Source: Cyanobacteria bacterium M_surface_10_m2_179
GTDB taxonomy: Bacteria > Cyanobacteriota > Cyanobacteriia > PCC-6307 > Cyanobiaceae
Length of the DNA: 63,857 nucleotides
NCBI GenBank assembly: GCA_016882545.1
Contig: VGPW01000003.1
Location: 1 to 63,857, forward strand
Reading direction: 5' to 3'
Below the pieces are notes generated by a model. It saw only the letters and a program-made list of their open reading frames with translations. It searched no databases and was not told the DNA's origin. Numbering within the stretch: the first letter of the stretch is position 1; every line of letters begins with the position of its first letter. Below are positions 1 to 9,679 of the stretch, piece by piece. The translations under genes were made by a program, and so were the position numbers.

Positions 1-120
1 GCTCAGTTTCTGGTGGTGAGCCACCGCCGCCCGATGATCGGCGCCGCCACCCGCACCATCGGCGTGACCCAGGCCCGCGGCGCCCACACCCAGGTGGTGG
101 GATTACCACCTGCGGCCTGA
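1..120 (+). CDS. smc: Chromosome segregation protein SMC, C-terminal fragment (truncated by window edge)
   Basis: Frame 1 reads ..[39 protein letters not shown], matching the SMC C-terminal head end ([20 protein letters not shown]). Confidence 0.8.
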   Translation, partial: AQFLVVSHRRPMIGAATRTIGVTQARGAHTQVVGLPPAA

Positions 121-154
121 AAGCCAGACCTTGCCATTCGGCCACAATGCGCCC

Positions 155-1090
155 ATGACAACCACCCCTCCCGGCAGCGATCTGACCGCCATGGCGGCAC
201 CCCCCAGCGATCGTCTGTGGCTGCGCTCGGAGCTGATGGGCACCCAAGTGATCACCCGTGACTCGGGTCGTCGCCTCGGCGTGGTGGGCGAAGTGGTGGT
301 GGATATCGACCGGCGTGAAGTGGTAGCGCTGGGCCTACGCGACAACCCGCTCACCCGCTTCCTGCCGGGCCTGCCGCGCTGGATGCCGCTGCAGAGCATC
401 CGCCAGGTGGGCGATGTGATCCTGGTGGATTCGGCCGATTCCCTGGCCGAGGGCTTCAACCCGGATCGCTACTCGAAGGTGATCAACTGCCAGGTGGTCA
501 CCGAAGCCGGCGAACAGCTCGGCAAGGTGCTCGGCTTCAGCTTCGACATTGAAACCGGCGAACTCACCACGCTGGTGCTCGGTGCCCTCGGGATTCCCCT
601 GCTGGGCGAAGGGGTGCTCAGCACCTGGGAGCTCACGGTGGAGGAAATCGTGAGCAGCGGCCCCGACCGGATCATCGTGTACGAGGGCGCCGAGGAGAAG
701 CTCAAGCAGCTGGGCACCGGCCTGCTCGAAAAGCTGGGCGTGGGCGGCCCCAGCTGGGAGCAGGAGGAGCGCGAGCGCTACCGGCTCAACATGGTGCCGG
801 TGGAAAACCAGCTGGCCGCGGGCCAACCCAGCGTTCAGGAACAGCAGCGCCGCATCGAGCCCGCCACCAATCGCCGCTTCGAACCCGACGAGGCCTACGA
901 CTACGTGGAGGTGGAGCAGCGCCGCGAGCGCGAACCGCTGCGCCAGCGCCGCTACCTCGACGAGGAGCCCATGGAGCCGCAACCCCGCCGCGGCTATGAG
1001 CAGGAAGCACCCCCCCGCCGCCGCTACGTGCGCGATGAGGGGCCCCTGGATGTGGAACCGATGGACCCCCGCGATAGTGAGCGCTGGTAG
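155..1090 (+). CDS. PRC-barrel domain protein with two barrel-like repeats and a long charged C-terminal tail
   Basis: LWLRSELMGTQVITRDSGRRLGVVGEVVVDIDRREVVAL... and KVINCQVVTEAGEQLGKVLGFSFDIETGELTTLVL... repeats; ORF 131..1090, ATG at 155 likely. Confidence 0.8.
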   Translation: MTTTPPGSDLTAMAAPPSDRLWLRSELMGTQVITRDSGRRLGVVGEVVVDIDRREVVALGLRDNPLTRFLPGLPRWMPLQSIRQVGDVILVDSADSLAEGFNPDRYSKVINCQVVTEAGEQLGKVLGFSFDIETGELTTLVLGALGIPLLGEGVLSTWELTVEEIVSSGPDRIIVYEGAEEKLKQLGTGLLEKLGVGGPSWEQEERERYRLNMVPVENQLAAGQPSVQEQQRRIEPATNRRFEPDEAYDYVEVEQRREREPLRQRRYLDEEPMEPQPRRGYEQEAPPRRRYVRDEGPLDVEPMDPRDSERW

Positions 1091-1108
1091 GGCTGCCGCT
1101 GCTGGCGG

Positions 1109-1510
1109 TCAGGCCTGCTTGGGCTCGAAGTTGAGCGAGGCCGAATTCACGCAGTAGCGCAAGCCGGTGGGGTTGGGCCCGTCGTTGAACACGTGCCCGA
1201 GGTGCGCATCGCAGTTGGCGCACTTGATCTCGGTGCGCACCATGCCGTGGCTGCGATCTTCCACGGTGGTGATCGCTTCGGGCTTCACGCCCTCCCAGAA
1301 GCTGGGCCAGCCGCTGCCCGAGTCGTATTTGCTATCAGAGCTGAACAGCTCGTGGCCGCAGCACACGCAGCGATACATGCCCTTGGCCTTGTTATCCCAA
1401 TAGATGCCGGTGAAAGCGCGCTCGGTGCCGCCGAGCCGGGCCACCTGGAACTGCTCCGGAGACAGCTGATCGCGCCACTGCTCGTGATCAGCGGAAGAAG
1501 CGGAGGCCAT
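1109..1510 (-). CDS. msrB: Peptide-methionine (R)-S-oxide reductase
   Basis: [18 protein letters not shown]...[21 protein letters not shown]...[11 protein letters not shown]; MsrB hallmark. Confidence 0.95.
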   Translation of the reverse strand: MASASSADHEQWRDQLSPEQFQVARLGGTERAFTGIYWDNKAKGMYRCVCCGHELFSSDSKYDSGSGWPSFWEGVKPEAITTVEDRSHGMVRTEIKCANCDAHLGHVFNDGPNPTGLRYCVNSASLNFEPKQA

Positions 1511-1538
1511 GGCAAGCGGGAATGGGCTGGCCCACAAC

Positions 1539-2819
1539 TTAAGAAGCCTGCCCCGGCAACGCCGGCAGCAGCTCCCGCACCATCGCCGCCAGCGCCGCCA
1601 CCGCCCCGGGCTGACCGCGCAGGCTGCGCAGATCGTCGCGCAGGCCATCCAGCCGCTCCGGGTGCTCCAGCCAATCGAGCGCCTCCGCCGCGATCTGCGC
1701 CGGCGTGATCTCGCCCACCCGCTCCGGCACCACCGCCCGCCCCGCCGAAATGTTGGGCCAGGCCAGGAAGCCGTGGTGACGCATCCGCCAGGCGGTGAGC
1801 GCCGCCCCCAGCAGCCAACGCAGAATCGGCAGGCGGGCCAGGATCCCCAGGCCGCCATCCCAGGCCTGCATCACATGCAGGTGCTGGGTGGGCACGAGCA
1901 CAATCATCGGCACCCCCAGGGCACCCAGCTCGGCGGTGTTGGCACCAACGGTGGTGAGGGCCAGGCGGCACTGGCTCAACACGCCATGGGCCGGTTGCTG
2001 CTCCACCAGCCGGATGCGGGTGCCCGCGGCGGTGCACAACTCCGAGCCCTCCGCCCCCGCGAGCAACTGCGGCTCGCCGGCGCCGTAGAAGGCCGCGATC
2101 GGATTCGCCCCGCCCGCATAGGCCAACAGCTCCTGCACGCTGGTGGTGGGAGCAACCGGCAGCAGAAACGAGGTGGTGGGCCGCACCCGGGCGATGCGGT
2201 CGGCCGTTTCCAGCAGAAAGGGCATGCCCACCTGCAACTTGGCGCGCTTGGATCCCGGCATCAGCGCCAGCCATTCGCCCTGGGGCAGCAGCTGGTCGCT
2301 GCGGGCCGATTCCGAGAGATCCGCCATGAGATCACCCACCACTCGGCAGCGGGGCTGCCAGCGCCGGGGCAGGCGATCCGCCGCCGCAGAGCCCATCGCC
2401 GCAATCCGATCGTTCCAGCGGGGCCAGCGGGCCACCCACTCGGCGTAGGTGATGTGGCGATAACCGAGGCGCGCCGAGAGCAGCACGGTCCAGAACTGAT
2501 CGCCGCCCAGAAACACCACCACCCCTCGCGCCGGCCAGGGGCCGTGGCGCCGGGGGCGCAGCAGCAACCACCAGAAGCGGGAGGCCGGCAGGATGCGCTC
2601 AAACAGGCCCATGGCCGCCGCCACCCGGTGTTCCGTGCCGGTGGCATTGGGGCAGGGCACCAGCACTAGCTGCAACCCGACCGCCGCGTCGGCAGCCAGG
2701 GGCCGCATCGCCAGCTCGCGGTGCAGGCGCTGGGCCAGGGGCCGAACCCAGGTGGCGAGCTCACCGGGGCCGTTGCACACCAGCACGATCGCGGCGTCGC
2801 CTGCGCCTGCTGCGGTCAC
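1539..2819 (-). CDS. Lipid-A-disaccharide synthase-related (LpxB-like) cyanobacterial protein
   Basis: 426 aa, [17 protein letters not shown]...[24 protein letters not shown]; LpxB-like glycosyltransferase pattern. Confidence 0.75.
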   Translation of the reverse strand: MTAAGAGDAAIVLVCNGPGELATWVRPLAQRLHRELAMRPLAADAAVGLQLVLVPCPNATGTEHRVAAAMGLFERILPASRFWWLLLRPRRHGPWPARGVVVFLGGDQFWTVLLSARLGYRHITYAEWVARWPRWNDRIAAMGSAAADRLPRRWQPRCRVVGDLMADLSESARSDQLLPQGEWLALMPGSKRAKLQVGMPFLLETADRIARVRPTTSFLLPVAPTTSVQELLAYAGGANPIAAFYGAGEPQLLAGAEGSELCTAAGTRIRLVEQQPAHGVLSQCRLALTTVGANTAELGALGVPMIVLVPTQHLHVMQAWDGGLGILARLPILRWLLGAALTAWRMRHHGFLAWPNISAGRAVVPERVGEITPAQIAAEALDWLEHPERLDGLRDDLRSLRGQPGAVAALAAMVRELLPALPGQAS

Positions 2820-2851
2820 AAGGGCTTACCGACGAACGGTGGAGCAAAGCA

Positions 2852-2933
2852 TGCGGATGGCGAGACTTGAACTCGCAAGACCGAAGTCACACGCCCCTCA
2901 AACGTGCGTGTCTACCAATTCCACCACATCCGC
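2852..2933 (-). tRNA. tRNA-Leu(GAG)
   Basis: Reverse complement GCGGATGTGGTGGAATTGGTAGACACGCACGTTTGAGGGGCGTGTGACTTCGGTCTTGCGAGTTCAAGTCTCGCCATCCGCA; 7-bp acceptor stem, TTGAGGG anticodon loop, long variable arm, GTTCAAGTC T-loop. Confidence 0.95.
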
Positions 2934-3132
2934 GTGGTTGTGTTGAGCAGGGCAGCACAGGGCTGACGGAGCTCGGGGTTGGATCGCTTGCGATCAAGCC
3001 GCAGGCGTGAGGGCAGACGGCGACTGAACACCGCTCCGGAACTATACCCATCAGCCCGGCGTGATCCCACCTGGTGAGCACTGATACAGTCCCCAGCGGC
3101 CTGCGCTGCCGGATCTGCCGGCTTGCCACTGG

Positions 3133-4485
3133 ATGCCCATCGGCAAACTGCTGATCGCCAACCGTGGCGAAATCGCACTTCGAATTCTGCGCAGTTGCCG
3201 CGAACTCGGCATTCCCACTGTTGCTGTGTACAGCACGGTGGATCGCAACGCCCTGCACGTGCAGCTGGCCGATGAGGCCGTGTGCATCGGCGATGCACCC
3301 AGCTCCAAGAGCTACCTCAACATCCCCAACATCCTGGCGGCCGCCACCTCCCGCGGCGCCGATGCCATCCACCCGGGCTACGGCTTCCTCGCCGAAAACG
3401 ACAAGTTCGCGGAGATCTGCGGCGCCCACGGCATCACCTTCGTGGGCCCGTCGCCCGAGTCGATCCGCTCCATGGGCGACAAATCGACCGCCAAGGCCAC
3501 CATGCAGAGCGTGGGGGTGCCCACCATCCCCGGCAGCGAAGGCCTGTTGGAGAACGTGGATGAGGCCCGCGCTTTAGCGGCCACCATGGGCTATCCGGTG
3601 ATGATCAAGGCCACCGCCGGGGGCGGCGGCCGGGGCATGCGGCTGGTGCCCTCCGCCGATCAACTCGACAATCTGTTCAAGGCCGCCCAGGGCGAAGCGG
3701 AAGCCGCCTTCGGCAATCCCGGCCTTTACATGGAGAAATTCATCGACCGGCCCCGGCACGTGGAGGTGCAGGTATTGGCCGATCGCCACGGCAACGTGGT
3801 GCACGTGGGCGAGCGCGACTGCTCGATCCAGCGCCGCCACCAGAAACTGCTGGAAGAAGCGCCCAGCGTGGCGATCGATGCCGACCTGCGGCGTCAGATG
3901 GGCGATGCGGCCGTGGCCGCTGCCCGCACCATCGGCTACGAAGGCGCCGGCACGGTGGAGTTCCTGGTGGACCGCACCGGGCACTTCTATTTCATGGAGA
4001 TGAACACCCGCATCCAGGTGGAACACCCGGTCACCGAAATGGTGAGCGGTGTGGATCTGATTGCGGAACAGCTGCGCATCGCCGGCGGCGAACCGATCTC
4101 CGTGACCCAGGAGCAGATCAAGCTCACCGGCCACGCGATTGAGGTACGCATCAACGCGGAGGATCCGCGCCAGAACTTCCGCCCCTCACCGGGCAAAATC
4201 ACAGGCTGGCTGCCCCCCGGCGGCCCCGGCGTGCGCTTCGACAGCCACGTGTACACGGGCTACGAGATCCCCCCCTTCTACGACTCGCTGATCGGCAAGC
4301 TGATCGTGTGGGGCACCGATCGGCCGCATGCCCTCAAACGCCTGCGGCGGGCGCTGTCGGAATGCGCGGTAACCGGCATTCCCACCACCATCGATTTCCA
4401 CCTGCAGCTGCTGGATCGACCGGAATTCCAGGCCGGCGACGTGCACACCAAGTTTGTGGAGCAGGAGATGCTGCCTCCGGCCTAA
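3133..4485 (+). CDS. accC: Acetyl-CoA carboxylase biotin carboxylase subunit
   Basis: [27 protein letters not shown]...[10 protein letters not shown]...[18 protein letters not shown]...[28 protein letters not shown]. Confidence 0.98.
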   Translation: MPIGKLLIANRGEIALRILRSCRELGIPTVAVYSTVDRNALHVQLADEAVCIGDAPSSKSYLNIPNILAAATSRGADAIHPGYGFLAENDKFAEICGAHGITFVGPSPESIRSMGDKSTAKATMQSVGVPTIPGSEGLLENVDEARALAATMGYPVMIKATAGGGGRGMRLVPSADQLDNLFKAAQGEAEAAFGNPGLYMEKFIDRPRHVEVQVLADRHGNVVHVGERDCSIQRRHQKLLEEAPSVAIDADLRRQMGDAAVAAARTIGYEGAGTVEFLVDRTGHFYFMEMNTRIQVEHPVTEMVSGVDLIAEQLRIAGGEPISVTQEQIKLTGHAIEVRINAEDPRQNFRPSPGKITGWLPPGGPGVRFDSHVYTGYEIPPFYDSLIGKLIVWGTDRPHALKRLRRALSECAVTGIPTTIDFHLQLLDRPEFQAGDVHTKFVEQEMLPPA

Positions 4486-4856
4486 GCCGGCAGCACGCTG
4501 GCTCGGATCATCATCTGGGTGATCACCCCCTGCTGACCCACCAGCAGTTCACGCACCAGGCTCACCAGACCAAGCCAGATCACTGGGGTGACATCCACGC
4601 CGCCGATCGGGGCGATCAGCCGCCGGCTGAAGGCGAGCAAGGGTTCGGTGGGGATCGCCACCACCCGCCAGAGGCCCTGGCTCAGATCCACCTGGGGATA
4701 CCAGGTGAGCACGATCCGGAACAGGAAAAGCAAGGTCCACGCCGAAAGCAGCACGCCGAGCACCAGGTGCACTGGCGGCAGCAGTTGGCGCAGTAGCGCC
4801 AGGGTGTCTGCCCCCGAGGCCGTCTCAAGGCTCACCGTCTCAAGGCTCCCCGTCAC
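4482..4856 (-). CDS. YggT family membrane protein
   Basis: [74 protein letters not shown]. Confidence 0.9.
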   Translation of the reverse strand: MTGSLETVSLETASGADTLALLRQLLPPVHLVLGVLLSAWTLLFLFRIVLTWYPQVDLSQGLWRVVAIPTEPLLAFSRRLIAPIGGVDVTPVIWLGLVSLVRELLVGQQGVITQMMIRASVLPA

Positions 4857-4865
4857 AAAGCTCTA
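4821..4865 (-). repeat. 15-bp tandem repeat (about 3 units) spanning the start of the YggT CDS
   Basis: cgtctcaaggctcac cgtctcaaggctccc cgtcacaaagctcta. Confidence 0.75.
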
Positions 4866-4933
4866 AGCAGTGGTGTGTGGATCGTAGGAAGTGGTCATCG
4901 CTGCCTAGGATCCCGGGCGGATTCGTCAGTGCC

Positions 4934-5056
4934 ATGACCCCCTCCCTCGCCAACTTCCTCAGCAGCCTCGCGTGGGGCGCGGTGATCGTGGTGGTTCCCA
5001 TCACCGCTGCGGTGATCCTGATCAGCCAGAACGATCGCGTTGACCGCAAGCTCTGA
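4934..5056 (+). CDS. psbX: Photosystem II protein PsbX
   Basis: 40-aa [43 protein letters not shown]; not in the supplied + strand ORF list because it is short. Confidence 0.93.
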   Translation: MTPSLANFLSSLAWGAVIVVVPITAAVILISQNDRVDRKL

Positions 5057-5099
5057 TTGAGAGCCGGGCCTAGAGTGGCCCGAAAGGGAACCTCGATCC

Positions 5100-5963
5100 G
5101 TGGTTAACGCCAGCCTGAACTGGGCCAGCATCGTTGGGATCGTGCTGGCCGTTGGCGGGGCCTTCCTCTATTTCATGAGGAGCTTCAAGCCGGCCCTTGC
5201 CCGCGACTACGACGTGTTTTTCGCGGCCGTGGGCCTGCTTTGCGGCGGCATCCTCTTCTTCCAGGGCTGGCGCCTCGACCCGATCCTGCAGTTCGGCCAG
5301 TTTCTGCTGGCCGGCACCACGGTGTTCTTCGCCTACGAGAGCGTGCGCCTGCGGGGCGTGACCACCGAACAGGCGAGGCGCTCCTCCTACTTCGACGACG
5401 ACGACGAGCCCACGCCGCGCCCGCGCATGGGCGGTGGGCGCGATTGGCGCGACGATACCGATCGCTTCGACGAACCCCAACCCTTACGCCGCCGCATCCG
5501 CTCCCGTGAGGAGAGCTTCGGCGAGCGTGATGAGGAGGATCTCTACCGTCCGCGCCGTGCCCCAGCCCGTGCGGCCATTCCCGAGCGGGCTGCCTCCCGC
5601 GACGATTGGAGCCGTTTCCGCGCCGGCGATGCTCCCGCTGCTGATGGTGGCGGCCGTGAATTCGGCGCCCGCCGCCAGGGCCGCGATGAAAGCCGCCGCG
5701 GCTCTCGGCCGGTGAGCAGCAGCGACGACATGCCGCGCTCCAGCCGCCGCCCCGGTGCCCCAGAGCCCACCCGTCCCGGCGCTGCTCCCGACTCACGCCA
5801 GGCCGGCGTGCCCCAGGGAGCTCCCTACCGCCCTTCCGGCGCCGCTGCCCAGCCGAGCACAAACAGCGCTCCTGATGCCAGCGTCAGTGATGCCGTGTTC
5901 CGTCCGGTGCCCCCCTCCAGCCGCCCGGGCCCGCGCGACAACAGCTCCCGCTTCGACGACTGA
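5100..5963 (+). CDS. ycf66: Ycf66 family protein with disordered Arg/Pro-rich C-terminal half
   Basis: MVNASLNWASIVGIVLAVGGAFLYFMRSFKPALARDYDVFFAAVGLLCGGILFFQGWRLDPILQFGQFLLAG. Confidence 0.9.
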   Translation: MVNASLNWASIVGIVLAVGGAFLYFMRSFKPALARDYDVFFAAVGLLCGGILFFQGWRLDPILQFGQFLLAGTTVFFAYESVRLRGVTTEQARRSSYFDDDDEPTPRPRMGGGRDWRDDTDRFDEPQPLRRRIRSREESFGERDEEDLYRPRRAPARAAIPERAASRDDWSRFRAGDAPAADGGGREFGARRQGRDESRRGSRPVSSSDDMPRSSRRPGAPEPTRPGAAPDSRQAGVPQGAPYRPSGAAAQPSTNSAPDASVSDAVFRPVPPSSRPGPRDNSSRFDD

Positions 5964-6526
5964 TCACCCTGCAACGCAGCACCGCCCGGCCCCTGCTGGC
6001 GACTGCGGCCCTGGCGCTCGCGCTCGTGGGTTGTGGCCTTGATCCCCTGCGGCGCCAGGCTGCCGCGCCAACGGGACTTGGGCCCGAATCCCGCCAGCAA
6101 CCTGCCCTGAGCGGCGATGGCCGCTTGCTGGCAACGCTGGTGGAGCGGGCCGGCCGCACCACCGTGTTGTTGCAGGAGCGGCGCAGCGGCACGGTGCTGC
6201 CCCTGCGCCAATTGCGCAACCGCCAACCCCACAGCTCACCATCGCTGAGCTGGAACGGCCGCTACCTGGCCTTGCTGGTGCAGCAGGGCTCCCTGCGGCA
6301 GGCGGTGATCGAAGACCGCGCCACCGGTCGCCTGCAACCACTCTTTCTGCCGCCGGGCCAGGAGCCTCAACAGCTCAGCCTGGCTCCCGATGGCCAGAGC
6401 ATGGCCGTGGAGGTGATCAGCGGCGGCAGCCAGCGGGTGCAGCTGTTTGATCTGAGCGGCCTGCTCGAGCCCGATCGCGCTCCAGGGCTGCGGCAGAGCG
6501 GCGGCGGCCCGGGGCTGGCGCCATGA
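5960..6526 (+). CDS. TolB-like (WD40/beta-propeller fragment) lipoprotein; start codon uncertain
   Basis: Signal peptide and lipobox ..RPLLATAALALALVGCGLDP; SWNGRYLALLVQQ, LAPDGQSMAVEV repeats. No ATG/GTG/TTG between the in-frame TGA at 5888 and the signal peptide; CTG at 5960 overlaps the ycf66 stop. Confidence 0.7.
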   Translation: MITLQRSTARPLLATAALALALVGCGLDPLRRQAAAPTGLGPESRQQPALSGDGRLLATLVERAGRTTVLLQERRSGTVLPLRQLRNRQPHSSPSLSWNGRYLALLVQQGSLRQAVIEDRATGRLQPLFLPPGQEPQQLSLAPDGQSMAVEVISGGSQRVQLFDLSGLLEPDRAPGLRQSGGGPGLAP

Positions 6527-7014
6527 GCAGCAGCTGGATCCAACGCTGGGGGGCGCTGCTTAGCCTCTCGCTGCTGCTGGGGGGCTGCCAGGGGGGCCTG
6601 CGGCCGGTGAACAGCGTTAACCAACAGCTCAATCGCATCGGCAGCAGCGGCAGCCCATCCCTGGCCGGCGGCTGGCTGGCCCTGATCGCCAACCGCGCCG
6701 GGGCGAGGGCCCAGGTGCAGCTCATTGATCTGCAACGCGGTGCACCGGTGCCGCTCATGGGCCTCAACCGCGCCGACAGCCTGCCGATCAGCGTGGCCGT
6801 GGATCAGCAGGGCGAACGCCTGGCCCTGGTGCGCCAGCGCGATGACCGCAGCGAATTGGTGCTGTATCGCCGCTCCATCCAGGCGGCGCAGCTGCTGCCG
6901 ATCGAGCCGGCCGGTGTGCCCCAACGGGTGAGCCTCAGCGCCGATGGTCGGGTGATCGCGGTGCAGGTGAGCCGCGGCGGCTTCTGGCAGGTTGACCTGC
7001 TGGAACTTCCCTGA
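6523..7014 (+). CDS. TolB-like lipoprotein, paralogue of the upstream gene
   Basis: MSSSWIQRWGALLSLSLLLGGCQ lipobox; PSLAGGWLALIANR, VSLSADGRVIAVQVSRGG; ATGA overlap with upstream CDS. Confidence 0.8.
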   Translation: MSSSWIQRWGALLSLSLLLGGCQGGLRPVNSVNQQLNRIGSSGSPSLAGGWLALIANRAGARAQVQLIDLQRGAPVPLMGLNRADSLPISVAVDQQGERLALVRQRDDRSELVLYRRSIQAAQLLPIEPAGVPQRVSLSADGRVIAVQVSRGGFWQVDLLELP

Positions 7015-7023
7015 TCGCGGGCT

Positions 7024-7224
7024 TCAGCCCACGAAACCGGCCCAACGCAGAAAGGTGTCGCCGCTGATCGCTTCCACGAGCAGCACAGCCGCAAAGCCCA
7101 CCATGGCGAAGCGGCCATTCACCCGCTCGGCGTAGGCGCTCCAGCCGAAGGCGGGCACGTCGTTGGTGGTGGCGCTGGTGGCCGGAGTGGCGCTGTCTGA
7201 AGTGGAGTTGGTGGTGGTGCTCAT
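7024..7224 (-). CDS. hli: High-light-inducible / chlorophyll a/b-binding-like protein (HLIP)
   Basis: FGWSAYAERVNGRFAMVGFAAVLLVEAISGDTFLRWAGFVG; AExxNGRFAMVGF motif. Confidence 0.93.
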   Translation of the reverse strand: MSTTTNSTSDSATPATSATTNDVPAFGWSAYAERVNGRFAMVGFAAVLLVEAISGDTFLRWAGFVG

Positions 7225-7231
7225 CGCTGGA

Positions 7232-9217
7232 TCAGACGCCGGAGTTGAAGGTATAGCTGGCAGCTGGAATCAGCTTCCAGCCTCCCTGGCCATCGAGCTC
7301 GAGCACTAGGTTGTGGAAGCTCTTGAGCGTGGGGCGGTGACCGACGCTCACAAAGGCCATCTCCCGCTGCGCCAGTAGCTGATAGAGATGCTGCTCCGTG
7401 CTCACATCCAGGGCGCTGGTGGCCTCATCGAGCACCACGAACCGCGGCGAGTTGAGCAGCAGGCGGGCGAAGGCGAGGCGCTGCTGCTCACCGAGCGACA
7501 GCAGCCGCGGCCAGTCCTGCTTGATCTCGAAATCGGGGTAACGCTGCACCAACGCCCCCAGCCGCACCTCCTCCAACACGCTGCGCAGATGCTCATCGCT
7601 GAAGCGCTGCGGATCCTGGGGGTAGCAGAGCTGCTCCCGCAAGCTGCCCAGGATCATGTAGGGCTTCTGGGGAATAAACAGCAGCTCGGAGAGCGGCGGG
7701 CGCTCCACCTCGCCGGCGGCCGGCGGCCACAGACCGCTCACCAAGCGCAGGAAGGAGGTTTTGCCGCAACCGCTGGGCCCCACCACCAACACCCGCTGGC
7801 TGGCGGCCACCTCAAGGCTGAGGTCGTGGATCAGGCGACGGTCGCTGCCGGGGGGCACCAGATCCACATGCCGCACCAGCAACGACTGCACAGCGCGGGA
7901 GGGGTCGTCGAGCAACAGATCGCGCTGGGCTTCGGAGCGATTGATCGACTCCACCTTGCCCTGGAAGCCTTCCAGTCGGCTGATCGAGGCGGAGAAGGCC
8001 GCCAGGCGATCGATGTTGTTCACGATGTAGCTCACCGAGAACAACACCTGCGAGAAGGCGATGCTGGCCTGACCGAACACGCCGAAATCCACTTCCTTGG
8101 CGAAGTAAATCGGCGCAATCACCAGCCAGGGCAGGAAACGGGAGAAGTAGTCGTAGGAGCGTTGAATCACGCTGATCAACGCTTCCCACACAATCAACTT
8201 GTCGTAGTTGCGGATCGCTCCATCCAGCCGGCGCACGGCCTCGCGCGATTCCTGTTGCTCACCGCGGTAGAAGGCAATCGATTCCGCGTTGTCGCGAATG
8301 TGCACAAGGCCGTAGCGGAAGTCGGCCTCTAGGCGCAGCTGGTCGTAGTTCAGTGCCACCAGTTTGCGGCTGGCGAACACGATCACCGCTGTGCCACCCA
8401 CGGAATACAACAGCAGCCACAGCGCCAGCTTGGCGCTGATCGTCCACAGCACTACAATGAAGCTCACAAAAGTGAGCAGTGCCGACACAATCTCCACGGT
8501 TACGCTCAGGCTGGTGCCCGTGAAACTGGCCGTGTCCTGCGAGATCCGCTGGTCGGGGTTATCGATTTCCTCCGCTATTTCGTCGTTTGGATTGAGAACG
8601 TAGTAGGCGCGGTTGGAGAGATAGCGCCCCAGCAAGCGCCCGCTCAACCATTCGCGCCAAAGCAGCCCCAACTTGGGAATCAGATAACTCTGCAGCGCCC
8701 GGATCGGCAGCGCTAATACCAGACAGAAGGCGTAGATCGCCACCACCTGCCAAAACTCATCAGCCTTATAAGCAACCAGGGTGTTATCAACGTTGCGGGC
8801 GATGTAGCTGATGCCCACATTGATGCCGTTGATCACCAGGATCAGCAGCGTGATCACCCCCATCAGCAGCCAGGGCAACCACCGCCCCTGCCGCAATTTG
8901 CTGCGCAGCGCCCCGAAGCAGATCAGGCCCGCCACAAACAGCACCATCACCACCGGCCCAGCGGGGCTGGCCCACAGCGCGTTCACCTGTTGGGGCACGC
9001 CCGGCAGGAAGCGCGCCTGCAGCTCGGGGATCAGGGCACCGCTGGCGGCCACCACGGCCGTGAGCAGCAGCAGCGTGCTGCCCACCACCACCGCCAGTAG
9101 GGCACCGATCAGCAGCAGAAACTGCCAGCCGCTGGTTTCCTCAACCGGCAGGAAATAGGGCTGGGCAAGGCGCCGCAGCTTGCCGAGCTGACTGCGGAAG
9201 GCCTCCAGGGGGTTCAT
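7232..9217 (-). CDS. ABC transporter, fused TMD-NBD of the SbmA/BacA (ABC_membrane_2) type
   Basis: 661 aa; NVDNTLVAYKADEFWQ, ENAESIAFYRGE-like region, Walker A VVGPSGCGKTS, signature LSLGEQQRLAFARLLL, FVVLDEATSALD. Confidence 0.88.
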   Translation of the reverse strand: MNPLEAFRSQLGKLRRLAQPYFLPVEETSGWQFLLLIGALLAVVVGSTLLLLTAVVAASGALIPELQARFLPGVPQQVNALWASPAGPVVMVLFVAGLICFGALRSKLRQGRWLPWLLMGVITLLILVINGINVGISYIARNVDNTLVAYKADEFWQVVAIYAFCLVLALPIRALQSYLIPKLGLLWREWLSGRLLGRYLSNRAYYVLNPNDEIAEEIDNPDQRISQDTASFTGTSLSVTVEIVSALLTFVSFIVVLWTISAKLALWLLLYSVGGTAVIVFASRKLVALNYDQLRLEADFRYGLVHIRDNAESIAFYRGEQQESREAVRRLDGAIRNYDKLIVWEALISVIQRSYDYFSRFLPWLVIAPIYFAKEVDFGVFGQASIAFSQVLFSVSYIVNNIDRLAAFSASISRLEGFQGKVESINRSEAQRDLLLDDPSRAVQSLLVRHVDLVPPGSDRRLIHDLSLEVAASQRVLVVGPSGCGKTSFLRLVSGLWPPAAGEVERPPLSELLFIPQKPYMILGSLREQLCYPQDPQRFSDEHLRSVLEEVRLGALVQRYPDFEIKQDWPRLLSLGEQQRLAFARLLLNSPRFVVLDEATSALDVSTEQHLYQLLAQREMAFVSVGHRPTLKSFHNLVLELDGQGGWKLIPAASYTFNSGV

Positions 9218-9255
9218 GACGGCGTTCAGATGCCGCCATTCTCACCGCTCTAGGT

Positions 9256-9606
9256 TCAGCCCGGCGGCCAGGCCAGCGGACGGCCACCGATCACGTGCAC
9301 GTGCAGGTGAAACACCGTCTGCCCCGCCTCAGCGCCGCTGTTGATCACGGTGCGGAATCCCTCCAGGCCTTGCTCCCGGGCAACCTGGGCTGCCACCAGC
9401 AGCAGATGGCCGAGCAGCGGCCCATGCTGCTGCCCCGCTTCCGCCAGGTTCACCACAGGCTCGCGCGGGATCACCAGGATGTGCACAGGCGCCTGGGGGG
9501 CCACATCGCGAAAGGCGATGCACTGCTCATCGGCATACACCTGATCACAGGGGATCTCCCCCCGCAGGATGCGGCCGAAGATGGTGTCGTTCACTGGCTC
9601 GGCCAT
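9256..9606 (-). CDS. HIT family protein (histidine triad)
   Basis: DTIFGRILRGEIPCDQVYADEQCIAFRDVAPQAPVHILVIPREPV...QTVFHLHVHVIGGR; HxHxH triad. Confidence 0.95.
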   Translation of the reverse strand: MAEPVNDTIFGRILRGEIPCDQVYADEQCIAFRDVAPQAPVHILVIPREPVVNLAEAGQQHGPLLGHLLLVAAQVAREQGLEGFRTVINSGAEAGQTVFHLHVHVIGGRPLAWPPG

Positions 9607-9679
9607 GGCGGGCAGTGGGCGCTGCGGAGTGGGGTGAAACAGCGGTGGCATTTCACCACTGCAGGTTTCGGATGGGCCG

